A stretch of DNA of 5,878 bases from Spirochaetaceae bacterium (lineage in GTDB: Bacteria > Spirochaetota > Spirochaetia > Treponematales > Breznakiellaceae), in assembly GCA_031265635.1 (NCBI GenBank), contig JAISCK010000122.1, positions 1-5,878 on the forward strand. Reading direction: 5' to 3'. The notes beneath the pieces were generated by a model. That model did not search any database and was not told the DNA's origin. It worked only from the letters and a program-made list of their open reading frames with translations. Position numbers and translations under genes: made by a program. Below, one piece after another: positions 1 through 4,147 of the stretch. Numbering within the stretch: position 1 is the first letter of the stretch; every line of letters starts with the position of its first letter.

Positions 1-782
1 ATGAAGATGTAAAGCCCCACGGTATGGGCGAAGGAATGGTCCAGGGGCAGCATGATCAGGTTTTTCCAGCCCCGCCCCACCTTTACCACCTCGGCGGCGT
101 TTCCGGCGTTATGGAGGTAATTCCGGTGGCTCAGCATGATCCCCTTGGGATTTCCCGTTGTGCCCGACGTGTACGATATGGTGACCGTATCATCCGGCCC
201 AAGGGAGCCGTTTATTTCTTCGAGCTTCCCCCGGAGAAAGGGGCCTTCGCCGCCTGAGGCCGAAAGGAATTCCCTGCCCTTTGCGGCAAGTTCATCATAA
301 TAGAAAATATCCTTTCCCGGAACAAGGGAATATGTGCCGCACAATTCTCCGGTATGGGAATTTTTGGGTGAAAGACAGATAAGGAAGGGACGCCTCTTTA
401 CCTTGCCCAGAATTTCCGCGCCCTTCTGGAAGTTGTTTTCGGAAATAAGGAGGACCCGCGATTCGGAATGATCCAGCCTGAAGATAATCTCTTCCCCCTG
501 CAGCTTTGTCGACAGGGGAACCGACACACAGCCGGCCTTGAGGACGCCGAATTCGGCAATGACCCAGGAAGGCCGGCCTTCCGACAGAATGGCAACGTTC
601 TCGTTCCGCTTAAGGCCAAGGGAAATGAGGGAAAGGGCAAAAGCATCCGAAAGCATGTCCGTATCCCTGTAGCTGTACCGTATCCATTCATTCCCGGTTT
701 TTCCCCCAAGATAGGGCCTTTCGCCGTACTCCCGCGCCGCGCTGCGGAGCAGTTCAACAACCGTTCGTGCCGATGTATCCAT
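1..782 (-). CDS. Long-chain acyl-CoA synthetase / AMP-binding ligase, N-terminal part (3' end beyond window)
   Basis: The frame from the ATG at 782-780 to the window edge is open and gives 260 residues of an ANL-superfamily adenylating enzyme. Family members activate a fatty acid with ATP to an acyl-adenylate and then transfer it to CoA. The visible part is the N-terminal AMP-binding domain. It begins MDTSARTVVELLRSAAREYG, typical of bacterial and Treponema acyl-CoA ligases, and carries the phosphate-binding signature YTSGTTGNPKG at about residues 204-214, followed by IMLSHRNYLHNA and a PLDHSFAHTVG stretch. Full-length relatives have about 550-650 residues, so over half is missing to the left. 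The start is fixed by a GGAGG four bases upstream (787-791). The gene is divergent from the UPF0316 gene and has a palindrome (809-835) in its leader. Chain-length specificity cannot be judged from this part. Confidence 0.92.
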   Translation of the reverse strand, partial: MDTSARTVVELLRSAAREYGERPYLGGKTGNEWIRYSYRDTDMLSDAFALSLISLGLKRNENVAILSEGRPSWVIAEFGVLKAGCVSVPLSTKLQGEEIIFRLDHSESRVLLISENNFQKGAEILGKVKRRPFLICLSPKNSHTGELCGTYSLVPGKDIFYYDELAAKGREFLSASGGEGPFLRGKLEEINGSLGPDDTVTISYTSGTTGNPKGIMLSHRNYLHNAGNAAEVVKVGRGWKNLIMLPLDHSFAHTVGLYIF

Positions 783-808
783 GAACCCTCCTTTTTTATG
801 AATGAGCT

Positions 809-835
809 TGTTCCAAAAACTGAAGTTTTGGAACA
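809..835. repeat. Small palindromic repeat, copy 1 (leader of the acyl-CoA ligase gene)
   Basis: The arms TGTTCCAAAAAC (809-820) and GTTTTGGAACA (825-835) pair across a TGAA loop with one extra A, or as a clean 10-bp stem with a 7-nt loop. There is no T-run on either side, so it is not a standard intrinsic terminator. It lies about 27 bp upstream of the acyl-CoA ligase ATG and would fold in its mRNA leader. It shares the skeleton TGTTC, AACT, NN, AGTT, GAACA with the palindrome at 1582-1611, suggesting a dispersed repeat family. Confidence 0.7.
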
Positions 836-847
836 GCCTCGAATTCC

Positions 848-876
848 ATAGTTACCGGAATTTTTCAAAGAGTCAA
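848..876 (-). promoter_or_regulatory. Possible promoter of the acyl-CoA ligase gene
   Basis: On the minus strand TTGACT (876-871, 5 of 6 to consensus) is followed after 17 bp by AACTAT (853-848, 3 of 6). The -35 is good and the -10 is poor. It would give a leader of about 60 nt that includes the palindrome at 809-835. This is a visual match only. Confidence 0.3.
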
Positions 877-887
877 GTAAAATGACA

Positions 888-914
888 AAATCTGTTTTTT
901 TGTTGAACAGATTT
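888..914. promoter_or_regulatory. Dyad in the divergent intergenic region
   Basis: AAATCTGTT (888-896) and AACAGATTT (906-914) form a perfect 9-bp inverted repeat around a 9-nt T-rich spacer. It lies upstream of both divergent genes, directly before the candidate -35 at 923. It could be an operator or a chance AT-rich hairpin; nothing in the sequence decides between them. Confidence 0.35.
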
Positions 915-922
915 CAGCCCGC

Positions 923-951
923 TTGCCTTCGGAGACTACAGGGATTATAGT
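923..951 (+). promoter_or_regulatory. Candidate promoter of the UPF0316 gene
   Basis: TTGCCT (923-928, 4 of 6) is separated by 17 bp from TATAGT (946-951, 5 of 6). A transcript starting near 958 would have a leader of about 50 nt before the ATG at 1010, containing the nested hairpin at 965-990. Confidence 0.45.
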
Positions 952-964
952 AGAGTTATTCACT

Positions 965-990
965 AACCGGGTTACTAAACCAGTCCGGTT
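965..990 (+). promoter_or_regulatory. Nested hairpin in the leader of the UPF0316 gene
   Basis: AACCGG (965-970) pairs with CCGGTT (985-990), and inside it GTT (971-973) can pair with AAC (978-980). The structure ends 6 nt before the TAAGGA ribosome-binding site (997-1002). It could modulate translation initiation. The stem is only 6 bp plus the inner 3 bp, so it may be incidental. Confidence 0.25.
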
Positions 991-1009
991 TTTACGTAAG
1001 GATTATAAC

Positions 1010-1576
1010 ATGCCCGAATATATAAAGGCCTTTTTAACCGCCGCCCCTCCTGTGGAACTGGTCCTTATTCTTGTTTCCAAGATTATCGAAGTTTCCCTGG
1101 GGACGCTGCGGACCATCCTTATCAACAAGGGATACCGCCGGGAAGGGACCATCCTTTCCTTCTTTGAAATCATCCTCTGGACCTTTGTCGCCTCGAGGGT
1201 AATCATGGGAATAAGCGACGCCCCCATCAAGGGAATCGTATACAGCATAGGATTTTCGCTGGGCATTTATTCCGGTTCCAGAATCGAAAATTACATCGGG
1301 ATGGGCAAGGTCCTTATACAGACCATCGTCTCAAAGGAAAATGCCGAAGACATGATCACCCTGATCCGTTCACGGGGCTACGCCGTTACCTCCATGGAGG
1401 CGAAGGGACGGGATTCCGAGAAGACGGTGTTGATGATTTTTGCCAACCGGAAAGGCAAGGAGGAGATCATACGGGACATACGCACCCATGACGGCACCGC
1501 GATGATCATTACCAATGATGTCTCCACGCTGCAGGGAGGAACGATTTCGTCCATACCCCGGAGGCTTTTCAAGTAG
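1010..1576 (+). CDS. UPF0316 family membrane protein (DUF5698 + DUF2179)
   Basis: This is a 188-residue protein of the UPF0316 (YebE-like) family, whose biochemical role is not established. Residues 1-100 hold three hydrophobic segments at about 14-37, 46-68 and 72-89. They include the family-typical stretches KIIEVSLGTLRTILINKGYR and GFSLGIYSGSRIENYIGMG (DUF5698). Residues about 101-180 form a soluble DUF2179 domain (VLIQTIVSKENAEDMITLIRS, then TNDVSTLQGG), also found at the C-terminus of YitT-type membrane proteins and thought to sense or bind a ligand. It should be an inner-membrane protein with a cytoplasmic tail. The ATG at 1010 is chosen over an in-frame TTG at 923 because TAAGGA lies 7 nt upstream and homologues begin near this residue. 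The pseudouridine synthase gene follows in the same direction after a 71-bp gap containing a palindrome. Confidence 0.9.
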   Translation: MPEYIKAFLTAAPPVELVLILVSKIIEVSLGTLRTILINKGYRREGTILSFFEIILWTFVASRVIMGISDAPIKGIVYSIGFSLGIYSGSRIENYIGMGKVLIQTIVSKENAEDMITLIRSRGYAVTSMEAKGRDSEKTVLMIFANRKGKEEIIRDIRTHDGTAMIITNDVSTLQGGTISSIPRRLFK

Positions 1577-1581
1577 CGGAT

Positions 1582-1611
1582 GTTGTTCAATAACTTTAGT
1601 TATTGAACAAC
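1582..1611. repeat. Small palindromic repeat, copy 2 (between UPF0316 and pseudouridine synthase genes)
   Basis: GTTGTTCAATAAC (1582-1594) and GTTATTGAACAAC (1599-1611) are perfect 13-bp complements around a TTTA loop. The six Ts at 1621-1626 start nine bases after the stem ends, too far for a normal intrinsic terminator. It begins six bases after the UPF0316 stop codon. It could be an intercistronic stabiliser or processing site, or part of the same repeat family as 809-835, with which it shares TGTTC, AACT, AGTT and GAACA blocks. Confidence 0.8.
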
Positions 1612-1647
1612 TCCAGCGTATTTTTTGATGAAGCGCCGTCTGCGAAT

Positions 1648-2418
1648 ATGAAACAGAAACCCCCTTTTACCATTATATATGAAGATGAACGCATCGCCGT
1701 TTTCAACAAGGCGCCGGGCATTGCGGTGGGACCTGACCGCTGGGACGAAACGGGCGGACGGCTGGACAAGCTGGCCGCGTCATTCCTTGGAACGCGCCTC
1801 TTTACCGTTCACCGCATAGACCGCGGCACATCGGGGCTGGTGGTATTCGCAAAGGACGCCGAAACCCACGCCTTTTTGTCGCGGGCATTTGAGGACAGAC
1901 TTGTAAGGAAACGGTACATAGCCGCGGTTAACGGACGGCCCGCGTGGAAGGAAACGGACTGCGATCTTCCCCTTGTTCCCGACGGAAACAAGCAGCATTT
2001 GACCATCATAGACAAGTACCGCGGCAAAAAATCACTTACCCGTTTCCGCCTTGTCCTTTCCGCCGGAAATTACAGCATCGTCGAGGCCTTGCCCGAAACA
2101 GGCAGAACGCACCAGATCCGGGTGCACCTTGCCGCGCTGGGACATTCCGTCGTCTGCGATCCTCTTTACGGAAACAGGAAGCCACTGTTCCTTTCGTCCT
2201 TTAAAAGAAACTGGCGGGGAGATCCTTTTGACGAAAAGCCCCTTCTTGCCCGGCTGGGCCTTCACGCGGCAGAACTGGTCCTGCCGGAACGCGCCGGGCT
2301 TGCCGGGCCGCTCACCCTCGCCGCGCCCCTTCCTCGGGACATGGCCGCGCTTGTTAACCAGATGGAAAAAGAAGGGAACTCTTTTTCCTTATCTCCCCTG
2401 AATTTTCCGGTGGGATAA
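1648..2418 (+). CDS. RluA-family pseudouridine synthase, without S4 domain
   Basis: This 256-residue enzyme belongs to the RluA/RluC/RluD family, which isomerises uridine to pseudouridine in rRNA or tRNA in the cytoplasm. The catalytic motif HRIDRGTSGLVVFAKD is at residues 55-70 with catalytic Asp58. KKSLTRF at about 127-133, the ETGRTHQIRVHL motif at 150-161, and CDPLYG followed by LGLHAAELVLP complete the fold. The protein starts at IIYEDERIAVFNKAPG, so the N-terminal S4 RNA-binding domain of RluC/RluD is absent, as in RluA. The target uridine cannot be inferred. The ATG at 1648 is preferred; an in-frame TTG at 1603 lies inside the palindrome and would add 15 residues unlike the family. Neither start has a clear Shine-Dalgarno, so translation may be coupled or weak. 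It may be cotranscribed with the UPF0316 gene. Confidence 0.93.
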   Translation: MKQKPPFTIIYEDERIAVFNKAPGIAVGPDRWDETGGRLDKLAASFLGTRLFTVHRIDRGTSGLVVFAKDAETHAFLSRAFEDRLVRKRYIAAVNGRPAWKETDCDLPLVPDGNKQHLTIIDKYRGKKSLTRFRLVLSAGNYSIVEALPETGRTHQIRVHLAALGHSVVCDPLYGNRKPLFLSSFKRNWRGDPFDEKPLLARLGLHAAELVLPERAGLAGPLTLAAPLPRDMAALVNQMEKEGNSFSLSPLNFPVG

Positions 2419-2514
2419 AAGAGCGCTGTTGCTGACAAAGGCGTTGTTGACCTTTCTGTAACACATACATCTTCCTGTCATGCCTTGTTTTTATATGCTC
2501 ATTCCTTGCTATAT

Positions 2515-2543
2515 AAAGAAATAGCCCGTCCTGAGACGGGCTA
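2515..2543 (-). terminator. Intrinsic terminator downstream of the tRNA-Asn fragment
   Basis: TAGCCCGTC (2522-2530) and GACGGGCTA (2535-2543) make a perfect 9-bp GC-rich stem with a 4-nt loop. On the minus strand it is followed by TTTCTTT (2521-2515), as in a rho-independent terminator. It starts 6 nt beyond the tRNA 3' end and was presumably the terminator of the ancestral tRNA-Asn gene. Today it is the first terminator met by transcripts of the toxin-antitoxin operon. On the plus strand the downstream T-run is poor, but the hairpin may still slow transcripts from the left. Confidence 0.85.
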
Positions 2544-2549
2544 CCTTTA

Positions 2550-2594
2550 CTCCCCCGCGCGGGTTCGAACCACGGACCCAGTGGTTAACAGCCA
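2550..2594 (-). pseudogene. 3' fragment of tRNA-Asn(GUU), putative attachment-site scar
   Basis: On the minus strand this gives canonical tRNA positions 29-73. The anticodon loop is CTGTTAA with anticodon GTT (2589-2587), followed by the 3' anticodon stem CCACT, variable loop GGGTC, T-stem CGTGG and CCGCG (one T-G wobble) closing TTCGAAC, acceptor strand CGGGGGA and discriminator G. CCA is not encoded. The anticodon stem pairs only at its first three positions (TGG with CCA), and further upstream there is no D-arm and no TCCCCCG partner for the acceptor. The 5' half is therefore missing. Such 3' tRNA pieces are what remains beside an element integrated by site-specific recombination in the anticodon region. 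No copy of the fragment occurs elsewhere in the window. Confidence 0.85.
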
Positions 2595-2719
2595 AAACAA
2601 GGACTGCGAACCGGGGTGTACCGGAATGTGCCAATGCGATCTAATTCTTTATCCCACAATGAGATAAATAGAACGCCAGCGAATAACAATGTACTGAAAC
2701 GAACCGGGAAGGGCAAGGG

Positions 2720-2742
2720 TTTTAGTAACAATTTTGGTAACA
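2720..2742. repeat. Imperfect tandem 12-bp repeat near the tRNA scar
   Basis: TTTTAGTAACA (2720-2730) and TTTTGGTAACA (2732-2742) match at 10 of 11 positions with a 12-bp period. They lie about 125 bp from the tRNA fragment. Short direct repeats beside an att core can be integrase arm-type sites; here the assignment is only suggestive. Confidence 0.4.
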
Positions 2743-2765
2743 GAAGACCTTGATGATAATACAAG

Positions 2766-3242
2766 CTATTCCCCGGCTCTTTCCAGTATCTGCCGGTAGA
2801 GAACATCCGAAACGCGAAAGCCGGTATTCATAAGTATATCAAGAGACGGCTTAACCTCGGCAAGGAAGCCCCTTTGCTTGGCCCATAGAAGAATACCGAC
2901 AGTACCTACGGTTCTGACGCCGTTTCTGGCGGCTATAGTCCGGCCCTTCTTTTCATCTATAAGCAAGTAATCGGCGGCAATCTCCCAATAGAGGGACAGC
3001 GCCTCTGATTCACCGGGGTCAAGATTCAGGGCCAAGGCCCTTGCGGCGGCGCGGTTCTTTACGCTTACTACCCGGCCCTTCGCCCATGCGGTAATCATAG
3101 GTACATGGGGTTTGTTCGGGACAGCCAGTTCATCAAAGACCGCCTGGGGAATGCAGACTTGACCGAACAGCCTGTCAAGCAGGCTGAGTTTATCACAGGC
3201 CGCCAGGGCGATAATGGGAGATGAGTCGCTAACAATTACCAT
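2766..3242 (-). CDS. DUF3368 PIN-domain protein, probable toxin of a UPF0175/DUF3368 toxin-antitoxin pair
   Basis: This is a complete 158-residue PIN-like protein, the usual length of the DUF3368 family. PIN toxins are metal-dependent ribonucleases kept inactive by a cognate antitoxin. The N-terminal strand VIVSDSSPIIAL supplies Asp6. IPQAVFDELA gives Glu38, GESEAL gives Glu78, and YLLIDEKKGR gives Asp96, matching the acidic metal-binding set. GTVGILLWAKQRG (113-125) and the GFRVSDVLYRQIL tail are typical of the family. Its ATG overlaps the end of the UPF0175 gene by 14 bp and no good ribosome-binding site is evident, so translation is probably coupled to the antitoxin. No frameshift or missing catalytic residue is seen, so it should be functional. 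The RNA target is unknown. Confidence 0.9.
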   Translation of the reverse strand: MVIVSDSSPIIALAACDKLSLLDRLFGQVCIPQAVFDELAVPNKPHVPMITAWAKGRVVSVKNRAAARALALNLDPGESEALSLYWEIAADYLLIDEKKGRTIAARNGVRTVGTVGILLWAKQRGFLAEVKPSLDILMNTGFRVSDVLYRQILERAGE

Positions 3243-3492
3243 TCAGCATCGCCAGTTCCCGGTCTACTTCTTCTATGGAATAGTCAATGACCGGGATACC
3301 CGCCCGGGAGAGGGTTGAAATGAAGTCGTATATGTTCATGCCGCAAAAAGCCGCCTCCTGGGCGAGGGTGAGCTTTCCTTCGCGGAAGGATTTCAACGCG
3401 AATTCCTTACGCATGGAAAAGGCTAGTTCCTCCGCCTCCGTGTTGAGGGAAGTCAGGATATTGTCCGGCAGGGGGATAGTTACCTGGGTCAT
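3229..3492 (-). CDS. UPF0175 family antitoxin
   Basis: This is an 87-residue protein of the UPF0175 family, small DNA-binding antitoxins generally encoded directly before DUF3368 PIN proteins. It begins MTQVTIPLPDNIL, then has the helical EELAFSMRKEFALKSFREGKLTLAQEAAFCGMNIYDFISTLS region (about 21-62). In this family that region forms a helix-turn-helix-like fold. The tail AGIPVIDYSIEEVDREL probably contacts the toxin. The ATG at 3492 is chosen because homologues start here and GAGG lies 5 nt upstream. A longer in-frame version from a GTG at 3564, overlapping the preceding stop codon, would add 24 residues and cannot be excluded. By family analogy the protein neutralises the PIN toxin and represses the operon. 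Confidence 0.87.
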   Translation of the reverse strand: MTQVTIPLPDNILTSLNTEAEELAFSMRKEFALKSFREGKLTLAQEAAFCGMNIYDFISTLSRAGIPVIDYSIEEVDRELAMLNGNC

Positions 3493-3515
3493 GTATGCCT
3501 CTAAACCCTCCGCAA

Positions 3516-3534
3516 AACCTTTCTTGCAAAGGTT
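3516..3534 (-). promoter_or_regulatory. Hairpin just upstream of the UPF0175 ribosome-binding site
   Basis: AACCTTT (3516-3522) and AAAGGTT (3528-3534) form a perfect 7-bp stem with a 5-nt loop in the 68-bp gap between the HicB-like gene and the antitoxin ATG. In the mRNA it would precede the GGAGG/GAGG region and could tune antitoxin translation. As DNA it could be an antitoxin-binding site. If translation starts at the GTG at 3564, this sequence is coding instead. Confidence 0.35.
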
Positions 3535-3560
3535 GGATTTTATATCTTTTGTTTTAAGCG

Positions 3561-3926
3561 TCACCTTGTTTTTTCTTCCTTCGCAATAATTAAAAGTATT
3601 TGCTTGAGCTTTTGCGCCGACCCGTCCAGTTTCCCGTCCTCTTCCAATGCGATGTCTTTCCATAAAAAATGGAATTCCTCAAATACCGCGTCAAACAATT
3701 CTTCGAGTGTTTTGCCCCAGCAAGTCATATCAAGCTGCTGGTCTTCGTGAACGAAATATCCGTCCTCGTGCCTTACATTGATTTTATACGGGACGTTAAA
3801 TACCAAAACAAAATCGTCAAACTCCATCCGTTCAACCGGAATTTTAGAATACTGCGATATAATTTGAAAGGTTGGGGTTAATACCGCACTCCTGGTATAT
3901 GCCGATTCTCTCTCTTTCAAAACCAT
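3561..3926 (-). CDS. Small conserved-type protein, HicB-like, first gene of the toxin-antitoxin operon
   Basis: This is a 121-residue protein not assigned to a named family with confidence. Residues about 36-80 read DDFVLVFNVPYKINVRHEDGYFV, then EDQQLDMTCWGKTLEELFDAVFEEFHFLW. The pattern of two or three beta-strands, a central acidic loop and a helix beginning GKTLEEL resembles the HicB-type partial RNase H fold. The acidic tail LEEDGKLDGSAQKLKQILLII forms a final helix. The first 33 residues are less typical, and Met34 is an alternative start. AGG lies 4 nt before the chosen ATG, with GGGGG further upstream. It precedes the UPF0175 and DUF3368 genes on the same strand behind a good promoter, so it may be an extra antitoxin, a regulator, or an orphan HicB. 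No HicA-like toxin is encoded nearby. Confidence 0.7.
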   Translation of the reverse strand: MVLKERESAYTRSAVLTPTFQIISQYSKIPVERMEFDDFVLVFNVPYKINVRHEDGYFVHEDQQLDMTCWGKTLEELFDAVFEEFHFLWKDIALEEDGKLDGSAQKLKQILLIIAKEEKTR

Positions 3927-3927
3927 A

Positions 3928-4041
3928 TTACCTATTTTGTCCCCCTATTAGCGTATTATAGTAAATCATCAAATCCGCCTCAAGCTCATCGGTTACAAAA
4001 CGGCTATTCTCCCAAAAGGCAGCGCAGGGGGGGTGCCCGGC
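3928..4041 (-). pseudogene. C-terminal remnant of an unidentified gene
   Basis: A minus-strand frame of 37 codons between a stop at 4044-4042 and the TAA at 3930-3928 reads, at its end, FWENSRFVTDELEADLMIYY and then NTLIGGQNR. The composition looks protein-like, and the TAA stops one base before the ATG of the HicB-like gene, a spacing typical of operons. The only ATG in the frame, at 3969, would give 13 residues. It therefore looks like the end of a gene cut off at the right border of the accessory segment. I do not recognise the family, and a chance open frame is possible. The promoter at 3955-3983 lies inside it. Confidence 0.35.
3955..3983 (-). promoter_or_regulatory. Promoter of the toxin-antitoxin operon
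   Basis: On the minus strand TTGAGG (3983-3978, 4 of 6) is followed after 17 bp by a perfect TATAAT (3960-3955). The predicted start near 3948 leaves a leader of about 20 nt before the ATG at 3926. It would drive all three genes down to the terminator at 2515-2543. No clear palindromic operator was seen around it. Confidence 0.65.
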
Positions 4042-4070
4042 ACTAAAACCCTCCGCCCCTCCCGCCCTCT

Positions 4071-4110
4071 CTGGCAAGGTTCGCTGTGGTTAAATTTCCG
4101 GTCTTGCCAG
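4071..4110 (+). promoter_or_regulatory. 8+8 bp dyad overlapping the aspS -35 box
   Basis: CTGGCAAG (4071-4078) and CTTGCCAG (4103-4110) are perfect inverted repeats separated by 24 bp. Their centres are 32 bp apart, close to three helical turns. The right arm covers the -35 hexamer TTGCCA. This layout fits a dimeric regulator binding upstream of aspS or a looped operator. No terminator-like T-run follows. Confidence 0.4.
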
Positions 4111-4132
4111 GCCCTTTACAAGCGGGTATCAT
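4104..4132 (+). promoter_or_regulatory. aspS promoter
   Basis: TTGCCA (4104-4109, 5 of 6) and TATCAT (4127-4132, 5 of 6) are separated by exactly 17 bp, close to the ideal sigma-70 arrangement. The expected transcription start is about 4138-4140, on or next to the ATG at 4139 and about 9 nt before the ATG at 4148. The transcript would then be leaderless or nearly so. Confidence 0.6.
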
Positions 4133-4147
4133 CATCTTATGGAAACA

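Larger units (their letters stand above)
2419..2765. other. Gene-free stretch between pseudouridine synthase and PIN toxin
   Basis: No credible protein-coding gene is seen in these 347 bases. They contain the tRNA-Asn 3' fragment, its minus-strand terminator and a short tandem repeat. From 2419 to about 2514 there is only an imperfect direct repeat (GTTGCTGAC and GTTGTTGAC, about 2428-2452) and AT-rich sequence; no good terminator for the pseudouridine synthase gene is visible other than the hairpin at 2522-2543 read in reverse. From 2595 to 2719 nothing recognisable was found. Confidence 0.6.
2550..4041. mobile_element. Probable remnant of an integrated accessory element (inferred extent)
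   Basis: This interval separates two conserved housekeeping regions and carries a tRNA 3' fragment at its left end, toxin-antitoxin cargo and a truncated open frame at its right end. Hand counts show local GC of about 27% in 3541-3600 and 38% in 3781-3840, against about 68% in 5221-5280 of aspS. No integrase, transposase or flanking direct repeat is visible, and the intact tRNA-Asn expected at the other end is absent. The element is at best decayed, and the right limit (about 4025-4045) is a guess from where the open frame stops. Confidence 0.35.

Noticed and set aside
398..868. 156-codon minus-strand frame and the overlapping 127-codon plus-strand frame at 468-851
   Set aside because: Both are out of frame with or antisense to the acyl-CoA ligase, which has a good start, a ribosome-binding site and family motifs.
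923..1009. TTG start extending the UPF0316 protein by 29 residues
   Set aside because: It overlaps the promoter and leader, adds residues unlike the family, and is outcompeted by the ATG at 1010 with TAAGGA upstream.
2540..2640. Intact tRNA-Asn, possibly interrupted by an intron
   Set aside because: The 31 bases before the anticodon loop give no D-arm and no partner for the acceptor strand, and no TCCCCCG 5' half lies on the same strand in the non-coding sequence to the right. A group I intron would be far larger.
2652..2765. Possible C-terminal tail of an integrase (minus-strand frame with VTKIVTK)
   Set aside because: The frame opens only after the PIN stop codon and contains no catalytic Arg, His or Tyr motif. 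The VTK repeat simply reflects the tandem DNA repeat.
2485..2806. Short open frames on both strands around the tRNA fragment (60 and 73 codons)
   Set aside because: They read through the tRNA fragment and terminator or into the PIN gene, and have no start signals or protein-like character.
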